A stretch of DNA of 64,000 nt, from the NCBI GenBank assembly GCA_018806985.1, contig JADANN010000174.1, forward strand, positions 1,996,001-2,060,000, written 5' to 3'. A program made the position numbers and the translations under genes. The notes under the pieces were generated by a model, which saw only the letters and a program-made list of their open reading frames with translations, was not told where the DNA came from and did not search any database. Each line of letters opens with the position of its first letter. Positions within the stretch are counted from its first letter, which is position 1. Below are positions 10,831 through 25,800 of the stretch, in pieces. Source of the stretch: Angiostrongylus vasorum (lineage: Eukaryota > Nematoda > Chromadorea > Rhabditida > Metastrongylidae).

Positions 10831-13800
10831 GTGTTTTCTGCGTCGCAACCCGGTGGCCTAGCGATCTCATCTCGTAGACCAATGGTCAACTATTTTATTC
10901 TTCCCACATTCATTCTTCACGTGGTGGGGTTAGCCTGCCTTTGGGCTCTTTTGGTACTACCTGCGGTGAGTTTCTGCATCTGCACTGTCATTCTCACACT
11001 TCGTCCTTCGAGTTGTGAGAACACTTGAGAATTGAGATGCATGTTCTTAGTGTTATATTAACTGTAAATGTCCTGTAATGATAGTGGAGATTTCGCGAAG
11101 AAAACCGTTACCAAGAGATGTTTCTCACACAATGTAGTTTCCTTCATCTCGTCTTTAGTAGAAGAAAATAGGACCTACTCTTACTTGAACTTGATACTTG
11201 AACGGCCCGTCCTCACTTGTTGTGTGGGCCCCAGCATAATCACCATTTTTCAGAGATTTGCTGGTTAAGCCATTGTGGTTTCCTGGAATCCCGTGGACAG
11301 CCTGACCAAAGTCTGCCGCAGGACCTACTCAAGTAGCTCAATTAAAATATATTCTTCAACATCTTCGTTTTCGACTGTTCTTCCGAGTTCCGATGTTCTA
11401 CGCAGCGCTGTGAAGGCAGCTAAACCATTAATTTCTTCCAACACTTTTTCCATCTTTAGAGCACCGTTCTGTTGATATCTCAGACATCTTAGCTTTTCCT
11501 CTTCTTCTGTTTCTGTGACAATCCGGCACCTAATCATTTTTTTGTGAAGATGACAAATTTTGCTGCTATACTGAGCACAACATAGCCTGGTACTTATGTG
11601 AGCGAGTAACTTAAACTACAGGTGCTTCTCATTTATAAGGACATATGAAAGAACAATGCAGTGGATTGGTGGAAGGCTTAAGTTTGCAAGTTCCATGAAA
11701 TATTAGAGCTTGAGATATGAACAAAGGTCGCTACCTCAGTTGCGCATAGAACTCGTGACTACCCTTTGCAGGGGGTTCACCTACAATCCACTGCACCAAT
11801 CAAGACCCTTTCCTCCGGCGACTTTTTCACTCTAACGACGCTATCGGCAATCACCTTTCGACGGGAGTGATCTGGGGAGCCCAAATCGATATTGAATTTC
11901 ATGACTTGAATTTTGGTTGTGTTTCAAATAATACCCTGTGATGAAAGAGAATGGGCAGTAATTAAAAGTTAAGACATTACGAAAGCCTATTTTAGCCTAA
12001 GCTAGTTTCATTTTTTTTTCTAAACTTTATTTTACCCCACCCCCTCATCACAACTATTTTGTGGATCCCAACATTTCTCACATTCGATTCGTTTCCTCGC
12101 ATCCATCATCCACGAAGGTCTTCCAACTTTTACGTGTGGCTTCGGCTGCTGCTTAAGGATTTTTATTTCATTTTGAATGTCATAGAATCTTGGTCGAGTC
12201 GACTCTCCGTGTAGTCCTGAGATAGCTGGACTGGGACATTCCCAACCGGACTGCAGGATGTGATTTTTTTCTCGGATAAGTCCGATACCGATTTCTCGAC
12301 TCCAGAGAAATGAGACGGTCGGTGAGCCTGGGACGGAATCGAATCAGCACCGTGCTCGTGATGATCGTATCATCTCCCAGTGTGCTACCCGCCTCCAGTT
12401 TCGTCACCATATAACGACCATTTTTGTAAATTCGTATACAGAAGTCGTTCATCATCAACGGATTTGGTGTTCTTCTTCAGTAACTGGCGTACTCCGGTTT
12501 GTAGATGCTAACGCGTTACGTTTCTCCTTTAGTTTGACAACTAGCAAACTTTAGGACAGAACTTTCATTTATCAGCTGAGGAATCAATAAAAACAAAAAT
12601 AATGGGTCTCTATGTTAAAATTTGATTGAAGTCAAAAGTTGATTCAAATGGAGTGCACGTATTTTATGTCAGTTCAAAAACTGATAGCGCAAGACTTCTG
12701 TTCAGGTTCACCACCGTCTTTCCATTCCATCATCGCGTTTTCTACTGCCGTGATGTGGATCTGTACAAGCCGAACTATGTGCCTGAAGATTTCAACGTTT
12801 ACGTTTCTGATACACTTCTGTACTCCTTAGGATTTACGTTACCACCACTTGTGGTAGGTTAAGCGTTTTCGTTTTCGTTAACAAAATAGAATTTCTGCTC
12901 ACTACATTTCCGATTTTTATAATAGTTAGCGGTTATTTATGTTTACTCAAAAGACCGACTTTCTATAAACCTCGGCATAGATAGTGGATATATCTATTTA
13001 TGTGATCTTATAAACTGATCTTCTTTAGCTGATCCGAGGTTGGTATAGGTGTTCGTTGACGTTGTCGTTGTTGTTGGTGTTGTTGGTCGATGGCTGACGT
13101 TTCTGCGATTTCGCCTTCCTCAGAGCCGTGATGTAACGAGTGGGACTGGCTTGTCAGAGCCTGAACGTATTTTATATTAGAATACTTTAGTTATTCGGTG
13201 TAAAAGGCTAAAGTATTAATGAAGATCAAAGTTTTAAGTAGATGGTGTGTTAGGATGCTACGGTCATACTGAAAGGCTACTCACCGTGATGTAACGAGTG
13301 GCACTGGCCCACGCGTTGTTCACGTGGGGTAGCGAGCACGTCACACACCGTGGTCAAAATATCATTTTGAAATAGGGCGCCAGGTCACGTGTGATAGTGG
13401 GGCATTCGTCTTTCCGGTTCATCTTTGGATTTTTGAAATTTATCCAAAAACGCTTCAAGAGTTTTGCGCGTTGATGTTTTCGACTCCTACGCTAGGACCC
13501 GTACAGTCACTTCAAAATCATCGCCGTTGTGCTTTTTGTGCCCTTTGCATACCTAGAGGAGTGTTTTGACGAATTTTAACTTTCCCATCTAGATGTTCTT
13601 TTATGCGGACACAAAGTGGTCTACCCGTTTCCCCAATATATTCCTCACCGCATGCGTTACATGAGATCAAGTATATTATACTCGAACTCATGTAATCCCC
13701 CGTCTCTCCCGTTAGGACAGATCATACAGTTTTTTGAGCTGCACAAACGATCATAGAGACGGTTGCGAACTAACTGACGGCGTAGGGTAGTGGGTGGGAT

Positions 13801-16800
13801 GTCATTAGTCGTTATATAAATTTCAAGACCAGTTTTTTCTTAAGCATCTCTTAATGGCGTAACTTATTTCATTTGATATGAAGGCCAGTCCCACTCGTTA
13901 CATCACTGCTCTGAGGAAGGCGAAATCGCCGAAACGTCAGCCGTCGACAAACAACGCCAACAACAACGACAACGTCAACGAACACCTATACCAACCTCGG
14001 ATCAGCTAAAGAAGATCAGTTTATAAGATCACATAAAGTAAATATATTTATGTTTACGTTTATGTGCACTAGTTCTCTTGACGGCACGTGTAGCGCAGTG
14101 GTAGGACCTGCCCTGCAATACACATGAGGTCGGTTCCCGCACTCCAGGATCACCAAGTCCTCCATCTCTCCGGGGTCGGCAAATTGGTACAGAGTTGTCT
14201 GAAAGCATAGCAGCACTGTCTCGATGCATCGGTAGACCACCGCAAGTCATTGTAAGGGCCATATATGCATTCAATCACTTCCAGCGATGCTTAATGAAGT
14301 CGATTGCATTGCGCATCCCTCAGGTATAGATCAACGCCGAGAGCTTTATCCCTTTTTATTTTTTATTGGTTCTCTTGACAGCGGATAAAGCTTTTAGAGC
14401 ACTAACGTTGGAGAGAACGAGTACAAAATAGAATATTTTACGTAAGGAAGCTGTGAAACTTCGGAGGAAATCAAGATAACGTTTTGGCATTTCTCGTGAC
14501 AAGAGTGGAACTCGACTATTCAGAAGTTTTTGTTGTAGTCTCTTTATCAGCTCCCTTCACCTTTCACTTGGGCAGTTCTCAACTACGCCTTCCACAGTGA
14601 CACCTTACTTTCAGTGGTCTACCCCCTGTTTCATATTCAGTTAGTGTAGAGACTTCAGGAAGTTACTTAGTTTCAAGTTGTGCCTCTACGCAAATTCTGC
14701 AGCTAGAATTTTCACGATTCTTCGGAATTGTATAAAGACACTAGCATACACTTAAGTGATGATGGTAGCTCACCGAAATTCTTATTTACAAATGCCGTAT
14801 ATATGCTGAAGTGGTTGTAAGGCGACGTAGTGGTCCCGGAAATGTCCCCCCATATCTACCTAACTCTCCGTCGGACCATATGTTCGTCTTCGGATGGAGA
14901 TGGATTCAGATTATGAGCTCTCTGACGTCAAACTGATGTGCATTTTCTGCTTGTACACGGATGTATTCATTCTATGGTTAAAATTTCGAGTACGCGGACT
15001 ATATTATGCGTGCCGACTTGGTTAAAACCTTGCAACCAAATGACTAGATGGTGTTCAAGAGGCGCCTTCGAGTCACCTTCAAGGAATAAGTTTTTAAGTG
15101 AACTGACTACTCGTAGTGAAAGTTTACTGCCTACCTTTTTGTCAAGAACAATAACAGGTAGAGGAATTCATTTTATACTGGATTATCCACTGCGTGGAAT
15201 GAACTGGGCGACTTTGGCTAGGGCATGAATGCTAGGTTCGTTTACGACAACACTGAGGGCGAGCTGTGATGCTTCAGGTATTTCTCTACTAGCGAGAGTT
15301 CATGAATCAGTCCACTTAAGAGAAAGACAGATGGAGATGTTGACGCTCTTGTGGGATATACGTTCTTCGCACATTTGTAAAAAGTATTGCATTTGATTGT
15401 CCTTTTTTTTCATTTTATTTTACATGGTCCGAAATCGCGTATATCGAACTGGTTATACCAGCCTTCTTGCTTTCGCAGTTCGTTTCCTCGCATTCACTAT
15501 CCACGAAAGTCTTCGAACTATACTTTTGCATGTGGGTTTAACTGCTAATTGAGGATTTTTTATCTTCGTTACGAATTTCGTTTAATGTTAGTCGAGTCGA
15601 TTCTCCATGGAATCCTCGGATGATCGCATGGAGCGTCCCCCACTTGGAGTGGAGGTAGCTAAGCGTTTCCACATGTGTGATGGCAATTTTCCGACCTAGG
15701 AGAGGTTGACTTGGTGAGCCTGGGGCGGGGGTTGAAATCGCACTGTGTATTTTAGTATTAAGACGGAAGTGCTATGAACATTATTGAGTGCATCCTTTTT
15801 TCTACGCTTTTTTATCGTAACAAATGGGCTTGAAAGAGAAGAGAAAAAAATACAAAAGAGCTCGTCCGTCGACCACTTGCTTTGTGTGGAATTGGCCGCA
15901 CAGTGTTTGCGCTGCAGCTGTGGTTCCTCGAGGAGGTCTTGTTTGGCGATTAGGCGATTTCGCATCGTTCAGCACACCATCATCTTCCACTGTAGCTTAT
16001 TTGGAAGAAAAGGAGGGAATTCTGTTTGTAGACGGATATGTTGTTTAACATGCAACGCCCCAGGTCGGTTTTTTCGGCGACATAATGTCAATCGCTATCG
16101 CTGAACACTATCTAAAGAGTTGAGAACTACATAGAAGTAAGCATACTGTATCGCATTCTTTGTATGTGCAATCTTTATACGATATTCTTCTAATTCCAAA
16201 CATGTTTAGAATTCAAATCGTAGGAACCCTGGAAAAGAATTTTATATGCTTGAAATTTCCAACACAAGAGCGTATCCTACTCGACAATATCCTATTTGTT
16301 CATTTGCTTTCCTGTTCCGAGTAAGCGCCTTGACGCAAAAAAAGTGAAAGAAATATGCCATGGGTTCCAGAAAATCAGGATTTGATCTTAATAGAGTAAG
16401 AGAGCCTGTAGGCAAAGACCTGTGCATTCTCATATTTATTTCAACTAATGCAGTTCTCTATAAGCAAAGAGGTGTTGGTTTATTGTTCGTGGTGGTGAGG
16501 TTATGGTTAAATGCAAGCATTTTCATATCACATGCATTGTAACCAATGCATCTTATACGTTATGTGTTATAGAAAGATATATGTTTCTATGTTTTCTTTC
16601 AATATAGAGCTAGAATATATAGAGAGCAGGTGACGCAGTGGTAGCGATGTCAATCATCACTGGCGCGGTGCTGGTTCGAACCCATCTCGGACTCATCAAG
16701 CCTTTCGTCACTCCGGTATCAGGGAATTGATACGATACTTGTTTGAGGAACAATTTAATCTCTGCAGTCTAAGGATGATGCTCTAGGTCGACTATCCCAG

Positions 16801-19800
16801 GATTCCAACGAGAATCGACTCGGCCACTATTCATTCATAAGAAAGAAGACCACAATTCTCAACTAGCAACCGATGCCACACGTGAACAGTCCAAAAACCT
16901 TCGTGGACGGTGGGTGCGAGGGAATGAATGGAGTGCAGGAAGTGCTAGAATCCACAAGTGATGTGAAGACGTGTGTAAAATGTTTTTATTTCCTTCACTT
17001 AAATAAAATAAAAAATAGCGCTAGAAAAGAAATAGAAAATCATTCAAAACTCGGAAAGCTTGATTCAGGATTACTGCGTGGATTTTTGATTGTTGTGGGT
17101 AGGATACAAGCTCTGTGGGTACGGAAACAAAGCATCGGAGTTGTACGATATTCTTACTAGACATTCTGTTTAAATGACAATCCAGTGATGTTGTAGATAC
17201 TCATCGGCGAGGTGATGTTCTGGCTTTTCTCAACGAAGCCGCGGAAAACAGTGTATGCGAACTGCGCTGAATGCAAAGTGCACCTCTTCACGAGGAGACT
17301 TCTGAGATTCATCGGTTAGTTCACGTTTTTGTTTTGCAGATTTTCAGGGTATTCCAACATTTTGAAATCTCTATTTGTTCTCTGTGCCACCTTTTCAATA
17401 TCCATTCACCAACTATCCTATAGTAAGGATCTTCTTGGTTATGAAACCAAAACTTTTAGCCTGGATTCTAGTCCAGATAAGTCGCTGTTCTGAGCAAGAA
17501 ACTAGACAATAAATGTAACTCTATGTCAGAAATTACCAGAGGTCTGACAGAGTTCATGGCAAGATGGCACATGTCATCATTTATACAAGGACCTACTTTT
17601 GTCTGTAATATAACATAATACGGTCACAGCACGTCTATCTCTGGACTCTAACAAAAGAAGATGCAGTCAAATAGTAAAAGGCGAGTCTAGTGAAAATGTG
17701 TTGAGACCGGTGCGGTCCTCAAAGTTGGAGCATTTTACTATCCAGGTAATATTGAATGATTTCCCATGTAGTTTTCCGGTTATTTTCCGTTTCGGACCGG
17801 TGGCGATGCAAAGTGGCTACTTGTTCTGTAATGGTAATGATTTACCCACAGGTGATACGTTAGTGATCCTTTTCATGTACTGAAATCAGCAGTCTTCAGT
17901 CATCCTTGTCGAATCACGGAACTGACCAGTGAGTTCGACTTCCTAGAAAAGGTAATATCTTAACTTCTATTTACTCCCTATTGTTTTTTCGTAGCAGGGT
18001 CCGATTTGAACTACAACCACAAAGATGTTGAGTATGAACAAAGTCAGAACCTCTCGTGGGCTTCCAACTAGCAGTTATCCTCACCGGGGATCTACGTTGT
18101 ATCCACCACTCCAACCAAAGTTCTTTCTTTGCCTTGCTTTCAAGAATTCTTTTTTTTACTGCAATTCTACTATCACCGTAAAAAAAGAATAAGGAGTAAT
18201 TAAAAGCTAAGACATTGTGATTTTGACTCTAGCCTCAGCTTAACTAGGTTCATTGCCGATTTGTGCTTCCAAGATCACCCATGTTGACGGGTGATTCTTA
18301 GCACTGAAAGAGTAACAAACTGGCTGAGAGAAGGAAGGAGGAAGGGCTATCGTTGATAGTGTGGATAGCACGTGAGTCCTTGTTAAGGGTAGTCGCTGGT
18401 TCGAAGCCCACCTGAGGTTCTGGGTTTTACTGATGTCTCAGTATCCTTGTGGTTGCCTCGAATGAGTCGAATAGCATCGTCGTCTCGTACTCGGTTATTT
18501 TGAAAGGTTAGTCTTGGTAGCGATACATCGGAGAAAAGAAGTCAATCTTCCAAATCCAACTACCTATCGCCTACTGCGGAACGAAACTGAGGCAGGCCTT
18601 TCATCATTGGTGCAGTGCAGATTGTCTTTCGACTGAGGTCAAGCAACGTGTTGTCCAAACTTTAAGAAAGTCGCTTGTTGTACCGAGGTGTATCATCCTT
18701 CTTTTACATGATCTATCTTCACATCTATTGTGCAGGTTCTAGGATTTCTTACATTCGTTCCTTCGCACCCATCATCCGTGCAGATTTTCGAATTTTTATG
18801 TGGTTCCGCTGCTCCTTGAGTGTTGCTGTCTTCTTTATGAATGTCGTTGAATGTTGATCGAAATTAATTCTTCCTCGAATTCTGAAATGGCTATGACAGA
18901 GCGTTTTTGCGTTGGTTTGAAGAACTGAATTGGGTCCACGCATCTGGTACCAATTTTACGACCCGACGAAGATACCAGACTTGCTTGACCGCTGCGAGTT
19001 CGAACCAGCACCTTGCTCGTTATGGACGGCATCACTATTACTGCGCCACCCTATATTGTGCCTTCGTCTGCTGTTTTTCTCCTGAAGTTTTTTTAACGTA
19101 GGCTACGCTGTTGATGTTCTAATGGTCACTTACAAATGAATAATCCTGCGAAATAATTCAAAAATGCCTCGAAGGCTCACTCTACACGCCCAGACAGCAA
19201 CTGTATATGGGGTTCATAATTTCACGGTCGTGGCCATCTTCCTGTGGCGATCCCATCTCACCGCGTGTCATTATAGCGCAACTGAGATCCGCATTGAAAT
19301 CAAGATCTACTGTCGGAAACGTGCTGCAGCGCACATATTGGAATGAATGTAGATGGTCGTGGAAGCGTTAACTGAAATTTTATTGTAGTAACCAACTCTG
19401 TCCTTATTGAACAAATCTAACTCCGTCATAGTAAGTGAACATGCTCCAATTCAATAACTGATGACCCAGTTGCACAAAACAGGTCCCAATCGTAATGACA
19501 CGCCCATAACACCGATGCGTATCCAATAACTAGCTGCCACAACCACGCGGTTCCCGAACCACCGCGCAAGCAAATTTGCACTGGAGACGTAAGCACGCAT
19601 TCCCGGCAATGTAATTCTCATACAAAGACAAAAAACTAGTCAAGGCAAAACTTGTGTGCCATCTATCCATGAAGATACTTGACAGAGCAATTTGTTTACC
19701 AGCTTCGGAAAAACAGTCTATGTCATAACTCAAAAGACCGACTTGCTCTAAACCTCGGCAAAATAGTCGATATATTTGTTTATATGTTCTTATGAACTGG

Positions 19801-22800
19801 TGAACTCAGTCCAGTGGCGTCTCACTCGTAAAAGCACGGCTCTCAGGAAAGCGAAATCGCCGAAACATTAGCCATCGACCAACAACAATAACAACGACAA
19901 CTACACTAACCTCGCCTCAGCTCAACAAGATCAGTTCATAAGAACATATAAATAAGTCTACGTTATAGTATCCTACGTAATATAGATCTATTTCTGATTT
20001 AAAAAGGATAAATCCTTCGGCGTTGATCAATCCCTGATGGGTGCGTCATGCATTCGAATTCATCAAGCATCATTAAAGGCGATTGAATGCATTTCTGACT
20101 TACACGATGAATCGCGATGGCCTATCGATTTATCCAGTCAGTGCTGCTATCCTCGTAGACATGTTTCGTAACAATTTTCGATCCTGGAGTGCAGAATAGC
20201 TTGGTGTGCTTTGGTCGCGGGATCGAACCCATGTGTATTGCAGAGAGACTCCGACCACCATGCGACACGCGGCGTTTTTATGCGACTATGGGCTTATCAG
20301 GACCAGTCAGTTAGAGCAGACACGTAGTCCACAAAAAAAATTGTAAAAACGTCGAATAAGCTTGTCAATAAACGAAGGCGTTGATTAGTCCTCACGGCGA
20401 GCGTAGCGCAGTAGTTAGAAGTTACTGCGATACACATGTGCTCATTAGTATGAACCCCCCGCCTCGGTGTAACTAAGCTTACTTCGAGGATGGCAAAATG
20501 GTACCATGCTTATCTGGGAAGATGGCAGCACTGACTTAATACATCGATAGGCCATCGCAAGTAAGGCCTTGTGCAGGACAGGTATACTTTCAGCCATCTC
20601 TACGATGCCTAATGGAATCAAGTGTATGGCGCATCTTTCAGGGGATTGATCAACGCCGGTTGTTTTATCCTCTATCCTTTGCTGATTAGTCCTTATATGG
20701 TGAGGAACATTCTTCGTCAGATGAAGGACGGCTTCCTTCATACAATATTTGTGTACGACTCAGTATAGCAGAAAATTTGTTCAGTGCATGCAAAAAGGAT
20801 TTATTTGCACAAATCATGAGTAACGACTTGTACACACACGCACTGCCATTTCGTTTCTAATGTGTTGATGAAGTTTGCTGCGAGTTGGCATGTATTTGAA
20901 ATTGAAAGCAAAAAAATAAAAAAATGCGTAATGCGATAATCTATTAAATAGTATACTTACTGCCGTGAACAGGTTGGCACAGTGGGAGAGGTGCTTTACT
21001 ATAGGCGTAAAGCTGTGACTTCCTTCGAGCCCGCTTGGAGCAAACCAGCCGTTCTATTCCTATGGAGTCTGCAAATCGGGGCCGCATTAGACTAGGAAGA
21101 TCCTTCCGATGCACAAGACCCAGGACACTCCTAGCATGGCAATCCCAGTATTCCAATGAGAATGGATTGAATCAGCACTCAACGACATTCATGAAGAAGA
21201 CCAAAAATCCTCAAGCAGCAGCCGAATTCGCATGAAGAAATCCGAACACCTTCATGGGTAGAGGGATGCGAGGAAACGAATCGAATGCAAAATATGCTGG
21301 GATCTGCAAAATGTGTAATACATATGATGTCGGGTCCTACAAAAAAATAAAAACTTGAGGCAGTTCTTATTCGAAAGCACTGAAATGATATACGACTTTA
21401 GTTGAATCATTACCAAAATCGTTGTTCAAATTAAGCAAAACAGAAGACCTGTCGAATTCGTCGCCCAAATTAAGCAAAACAGAAAACCTGTCGAATTCGT
21501 CGCCACTTGAACTTCTGAGATCTCATAAATATTTCTAACATTTACAACACTTAATAAGTTAAGTTCATCTTTTTGGAAGTTCTCTGGCATTGTAAACATA
21601 TTATTAAAAGTAAAATATTTATCCCTCCCAACGATTTACCGCCTGATCATGGCTGAGAGGTGTTTCTTGGTGTCGGGCTGCGATGTACAGCAGGGAGATT
21701 TGTCCTCTGAGCACGGTCTCCCAAGCTGAGAAAGAATCCGGCGTTTCCATTAGGAAGACCAGCTAAGAGTAAACCAGTACTAGTGTCCACCACCGTCCTG
21801 ATATCAGACTAGTCGCATGGTGACAAATCTCCCTCTGATCCACAAGGCCGGCGACTGCGAATTGTGGTGACGGCCTAGAGAAGACCTTGGCCTGGCTGAC
21901 CTCGGCACTCCAAGGAACCACAATGGCTAATCCAGAAAATTCCGAAAAAATGGAAATTATGGTGGGCCTGCGCAATTAATGAAGACGGCTCATCTAAATA
22001 TCCAAGTAAGAAACATGTTTATTGGTCTAAATAACCAATCTACGAAACAAGTTGGTATCCATGTCTATCACAAATTCTGAGAGCAACAGATGATTTTGAA
22101 TGAAATCCGCGGACGAAAACACCCGCTGTCAAGATATGAGGTTTCGGTTTGGTTTTTTACTTATGGTTGATGAATATAGTGTTTGGTGGTTCTTGATGAT
22201 TTTAAAAAGGTAGTAATCGAATGGCTCAACGGCTAGAACCTCGTGATAGCTGTAAAGGACATTTCGCTGTGGCGCATAAGTTCATAATGGCTAAGTTTCG
22301 CTGAGTGTGAACAAACATCGTCGCTTAGGACAAAGACATCTAGATATCTTGTGAGCTGTCTTTGTATGACATCCCCCAGCCAGATTTCCAAGTTCAGCAG
22401 AGCAGACGTTTGTGTGTTAACTCTGGTCTTGGCTGGGATCTAACTATCACTTAGAAGGCACGACGCCCAATGCGAGAAATTTTTTCGGGAACCGAAAGTA
22501 GTAAGCGACTGATTGTAACATAGTTTCCAATTTGCGTGAGGTATAGGAGCACTCGGCTACAAGTTGAGAAGACGACATTTTCAAATGATAGTCCTTTTTT
22601 AATTGCGGAGAGCGTCCAATTTATACTGACTTGGTTGGGAATTAATTGCCTTGATGTTACACTTGAACAGCTCAACAAGAAAAGCGTCTTAAGTTCATGT
22701 GTACTCGACCATCAGTGTATTCTCTAGCCCACGAAATTGACCACGTCCATGGAAGTAATTTTTTTACACATTACTAATTATGCAGAATAGTGTTGCAGAT

Positions 22801-25800
22801 GTTTTAGCTAGAGTATCTGCGGTGAATAAGTTATCATGTGGTCATAAAAACGCAATACCTGACAGACTAGTCACGAGTAGCTCCTTGGCATGCGCCATGG
22901 AAGCGCTTTATCCAGGCTTCGTTGTGCAACCACCGAGCTCATTCACGGCCTGGGTGACATTGCCAGATGAAGAGTCACCTAATGTGAGCTGTAGTTCGAT
23001 AGTTAGGAAAACGTTGCATACTGACATCATCGTTGCTGTCAGAAATTCGTCCTATTGCATGATAAAACCGAGGTCGAAAACTTCGCAACATTTTCTAGTA
23101 AACCTAATATTTTTTATAGTGCGATAATTTGCGTAAAAGTGCGAATGTTTACAGCCGTGTTTCTGTGCGGTGCACTGGTGACGCAGATCTTCGTGGATAC
23201 GATTAAGCTGTTGACCGGTTACCAACGTCCGTACTTTCTCTCGTTATGTAATGTTTCAATTAGGTAAGTCACTTGTTTGAGTAATCGCTTTATTTCTATT
23301 AAAATCCGGTGCACCACTTCAGAAAAGAGAAATATGTTGACTAGTGCAGCTGTTTATGAAAATGTCCGTATAAGTCTTCTCTGATAAGCATCGAGACAAT
23401 CGTTCAATATAGCATCGACGGACCAATATCACTGTACAGTATGATTGCTGAAAATAAGCACAGCTGAGCGCAGACGAGTGATTGCTGATGGCAGCGTTAA
23501 GTAGAAAACTAGCAAAGAGAAACGCAAAGCAAGTGTAGTAAAGAGTTTGGTGCGGAGAGGAGTGTTTCAGATTGTGTAGTTGAGTTAGCCACGCGGGTCT
23601 TTTAGGTGTTAAGCTGATCGACCAGCCTCAAACGTATGTAATTAAATCGTCTATATGCATGAATACAACATTAATAACACAATAATAACGATAGAAAAGT
23701 AGTGGCTCAAGAATTCACGCAATTGACACAACAGGAAATGGCACAGATCGCTTAGGGAAAGGAGACTCCAGAAAATTTCTGCTGGACGGCGGCATTATTA
23801 CTCGGGTGTTTGAAAAAGATTCAGTAAGTAATGAAATGAACGAAGTAGTTTCCTGCCTTTTTACTTCATGCACTATGAATCTGCCCATTTCACTAGATTC
23901 AGATGTCTCGGCTGAATTCAAGGATTCTTTGCTGTGATGAATACTGGCACTGGAAACGTCCGTCATGAAAACGTGCCCTATGCAATCTATTCAACAGCGG
24001 AGGAGCTGACAGAGTTGTTCTCGGGTTATTCTATGAGCAAGAAGTCTGATAGGATCAAATTTGTCGTCTTTAGAAGACTGCCAGTCTGCCCATGTCAGCA
24101 ACTAAATAAATTGCTAGCAAAGTTCGTAATTCATGGCACCATTGTACGGAACGACCGATGTCAATATGAGTTGAGCGAACCTTGATCACGCATCGAGTAA
24201 AACAGCGGTATCAACCGTAAGATTATTGACATCTAGTCGGCATATATTATCGAGGTAGGAGATTCTCTTCAGAACCCTCATTGTTGAACCAAATGACAAT
24301 CAACATAGCACGTTGAAGCTGCATTTTATTCTCGAATATCTTGAAAACAGCTGAAGCCATATTCCAAAACAGAACGGGATCCGTAACACTCTCTTCAAGT
24401 GCAACTAATATGGTTTGGGAGCTTGTTTCCTTCGACGTTGATTGGAGACAACATGAAGTATGGTGTCATCTCTGGCATTTGAAGCAAGATGACTCGTTGC
24501 AATAATTTGAGTTGTGGTGTAGAGGTGCACAAATGGCGCACAATTTGTTAGTTCGGAGGTGTTGTGAGCGGTCATACGGCGTCTTGTACATGTCGCAATT
24601 GAACGATTTGTGATCGGGTGTACAGTACATGCAGCACCACTTGTCGGCGATCCATGATTCGCTCTTATTCTCTTGTTTGCTGACAGCAACTGATATTGAT
24701 TGGCATTCTGAGGTCTACTGCCATACTTCTTCCTCTTTAGAGATAACTTCTTCGATAAATTGCAGGAATTGCTCCATCTGGAAGGGTTTCTCTGTCACGA
24801 CGTCATATTTCTTTTCGATAACTTTCCGCTACATGTTATCAGAAAATTTAGTCAACATTTTCTTAAACATACACTGATTGTCCACATTTTCACCTTTTGC
24901 TTTTTAACTGTGTTACTACTAACTGTAGATGTTTTACTAGTTTGCATTGATCGTGCAGCGTGAAGGAACGAATCTGGGAATCGTTCAGTTTGTCTGTGAG
25001 TGTTGTTATAAGTTTTTCCGAGTTTGCATACTTTTTGGTGAGAAATTCAACGGCTTTTGCATAGTTCTCTTTAGTTAGTTGAGATTTCTTCACCGTATCG
25101 AATGCTTCCTCTTGTAGCGAACTAAGCAAATAATTGAATATATAATTCTGAAATGCTCTGGGAATATATCTTTGGTTCGAATAACTCCCAGGAATTATCC
25201 AATTCCCATATGTTACCACTGAAAATTGGTATCAGTAGTGTGGGTAGTTCGAGACGTGTTGCTGTAGCTATTGTTCGGGGGAACTTCGACTGTTTGGATG
25301 TATGTTTGGTTAGTATAACTGTGTTCGAACTTGTGCTTCCACTCTTTGACGCAATCGTTCGCAACGACTCCGTATAATCCTCGAAAGCCGGCCATTCCGT
25401 TTGTGCGTCCTTTCCATTGATAGAAGACCATGCTTGGAGGTCGCTCGTCAAAGCGTTCTCGTCGCACGATCGTAGTACGCTCTCTAGATTTGAATGTAGT
25501 TGAGCAAATTTGTTATTTCGAGCTAAATCAACGAGCACTTACTTGTTGTGTGGCGGACATCATTTCGACGAGAAATTTGTTTTCTTTTCATTTCCATCGC
25601 TTGGCACTTTTCGAGTCCATACGTCATGTCTTCGATATAAGGGGGCCCTCTAGATACTGGGATTAAACCATTTGTATGCATAAATACAACATTAATAACA
25701 TAATACCGATAGAAAAGTGGTGGCTCAAGAATCATGCAAGTTAAAGTTATGAGGTGCCATGGCTGGTGGCGAAATGAGGCTAATAACAAGATAATGGCAT

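Larger units (their letters stand above)
12990..14040 (-). mobile_element. Penelope-like element fragment P1 with inverted terminal repeats
   Basis: Two arms of about 150 bp, at 12990-13160 and 13880-14040, are inverted copies of each other (the run ctaaagaagatcagtttata at 14007-14026 has its complement at 13011-13030). The interior reads on the minus strand as the C-terminal GIY-YIG endonuclease region of a Penelope polyprotein: RRQLVRNRLYDRLCSSKNC, then YLISCNACGEEYIGETGRP, then VRIKEHLDGK, with frameshifts. The RT domain is absent. Each arm holds a hammerhead-like motif. The element lies in PLPPR intron 2. Confidence 0.8.

Noticed and set aside
22780..23127. A 115-codon plus-strand frame just before the PLPPR exon at 23155.
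   Set aside because: It does not fit the gene's phase, and exon 23155 joins 17314 without it; treated as chance.
24405..24689. A 94-codon minus-strand frame in the BEL region.
   Set aside because: It is a shadow of the zinc-knuckle region, which reads in another minus-strand frame.
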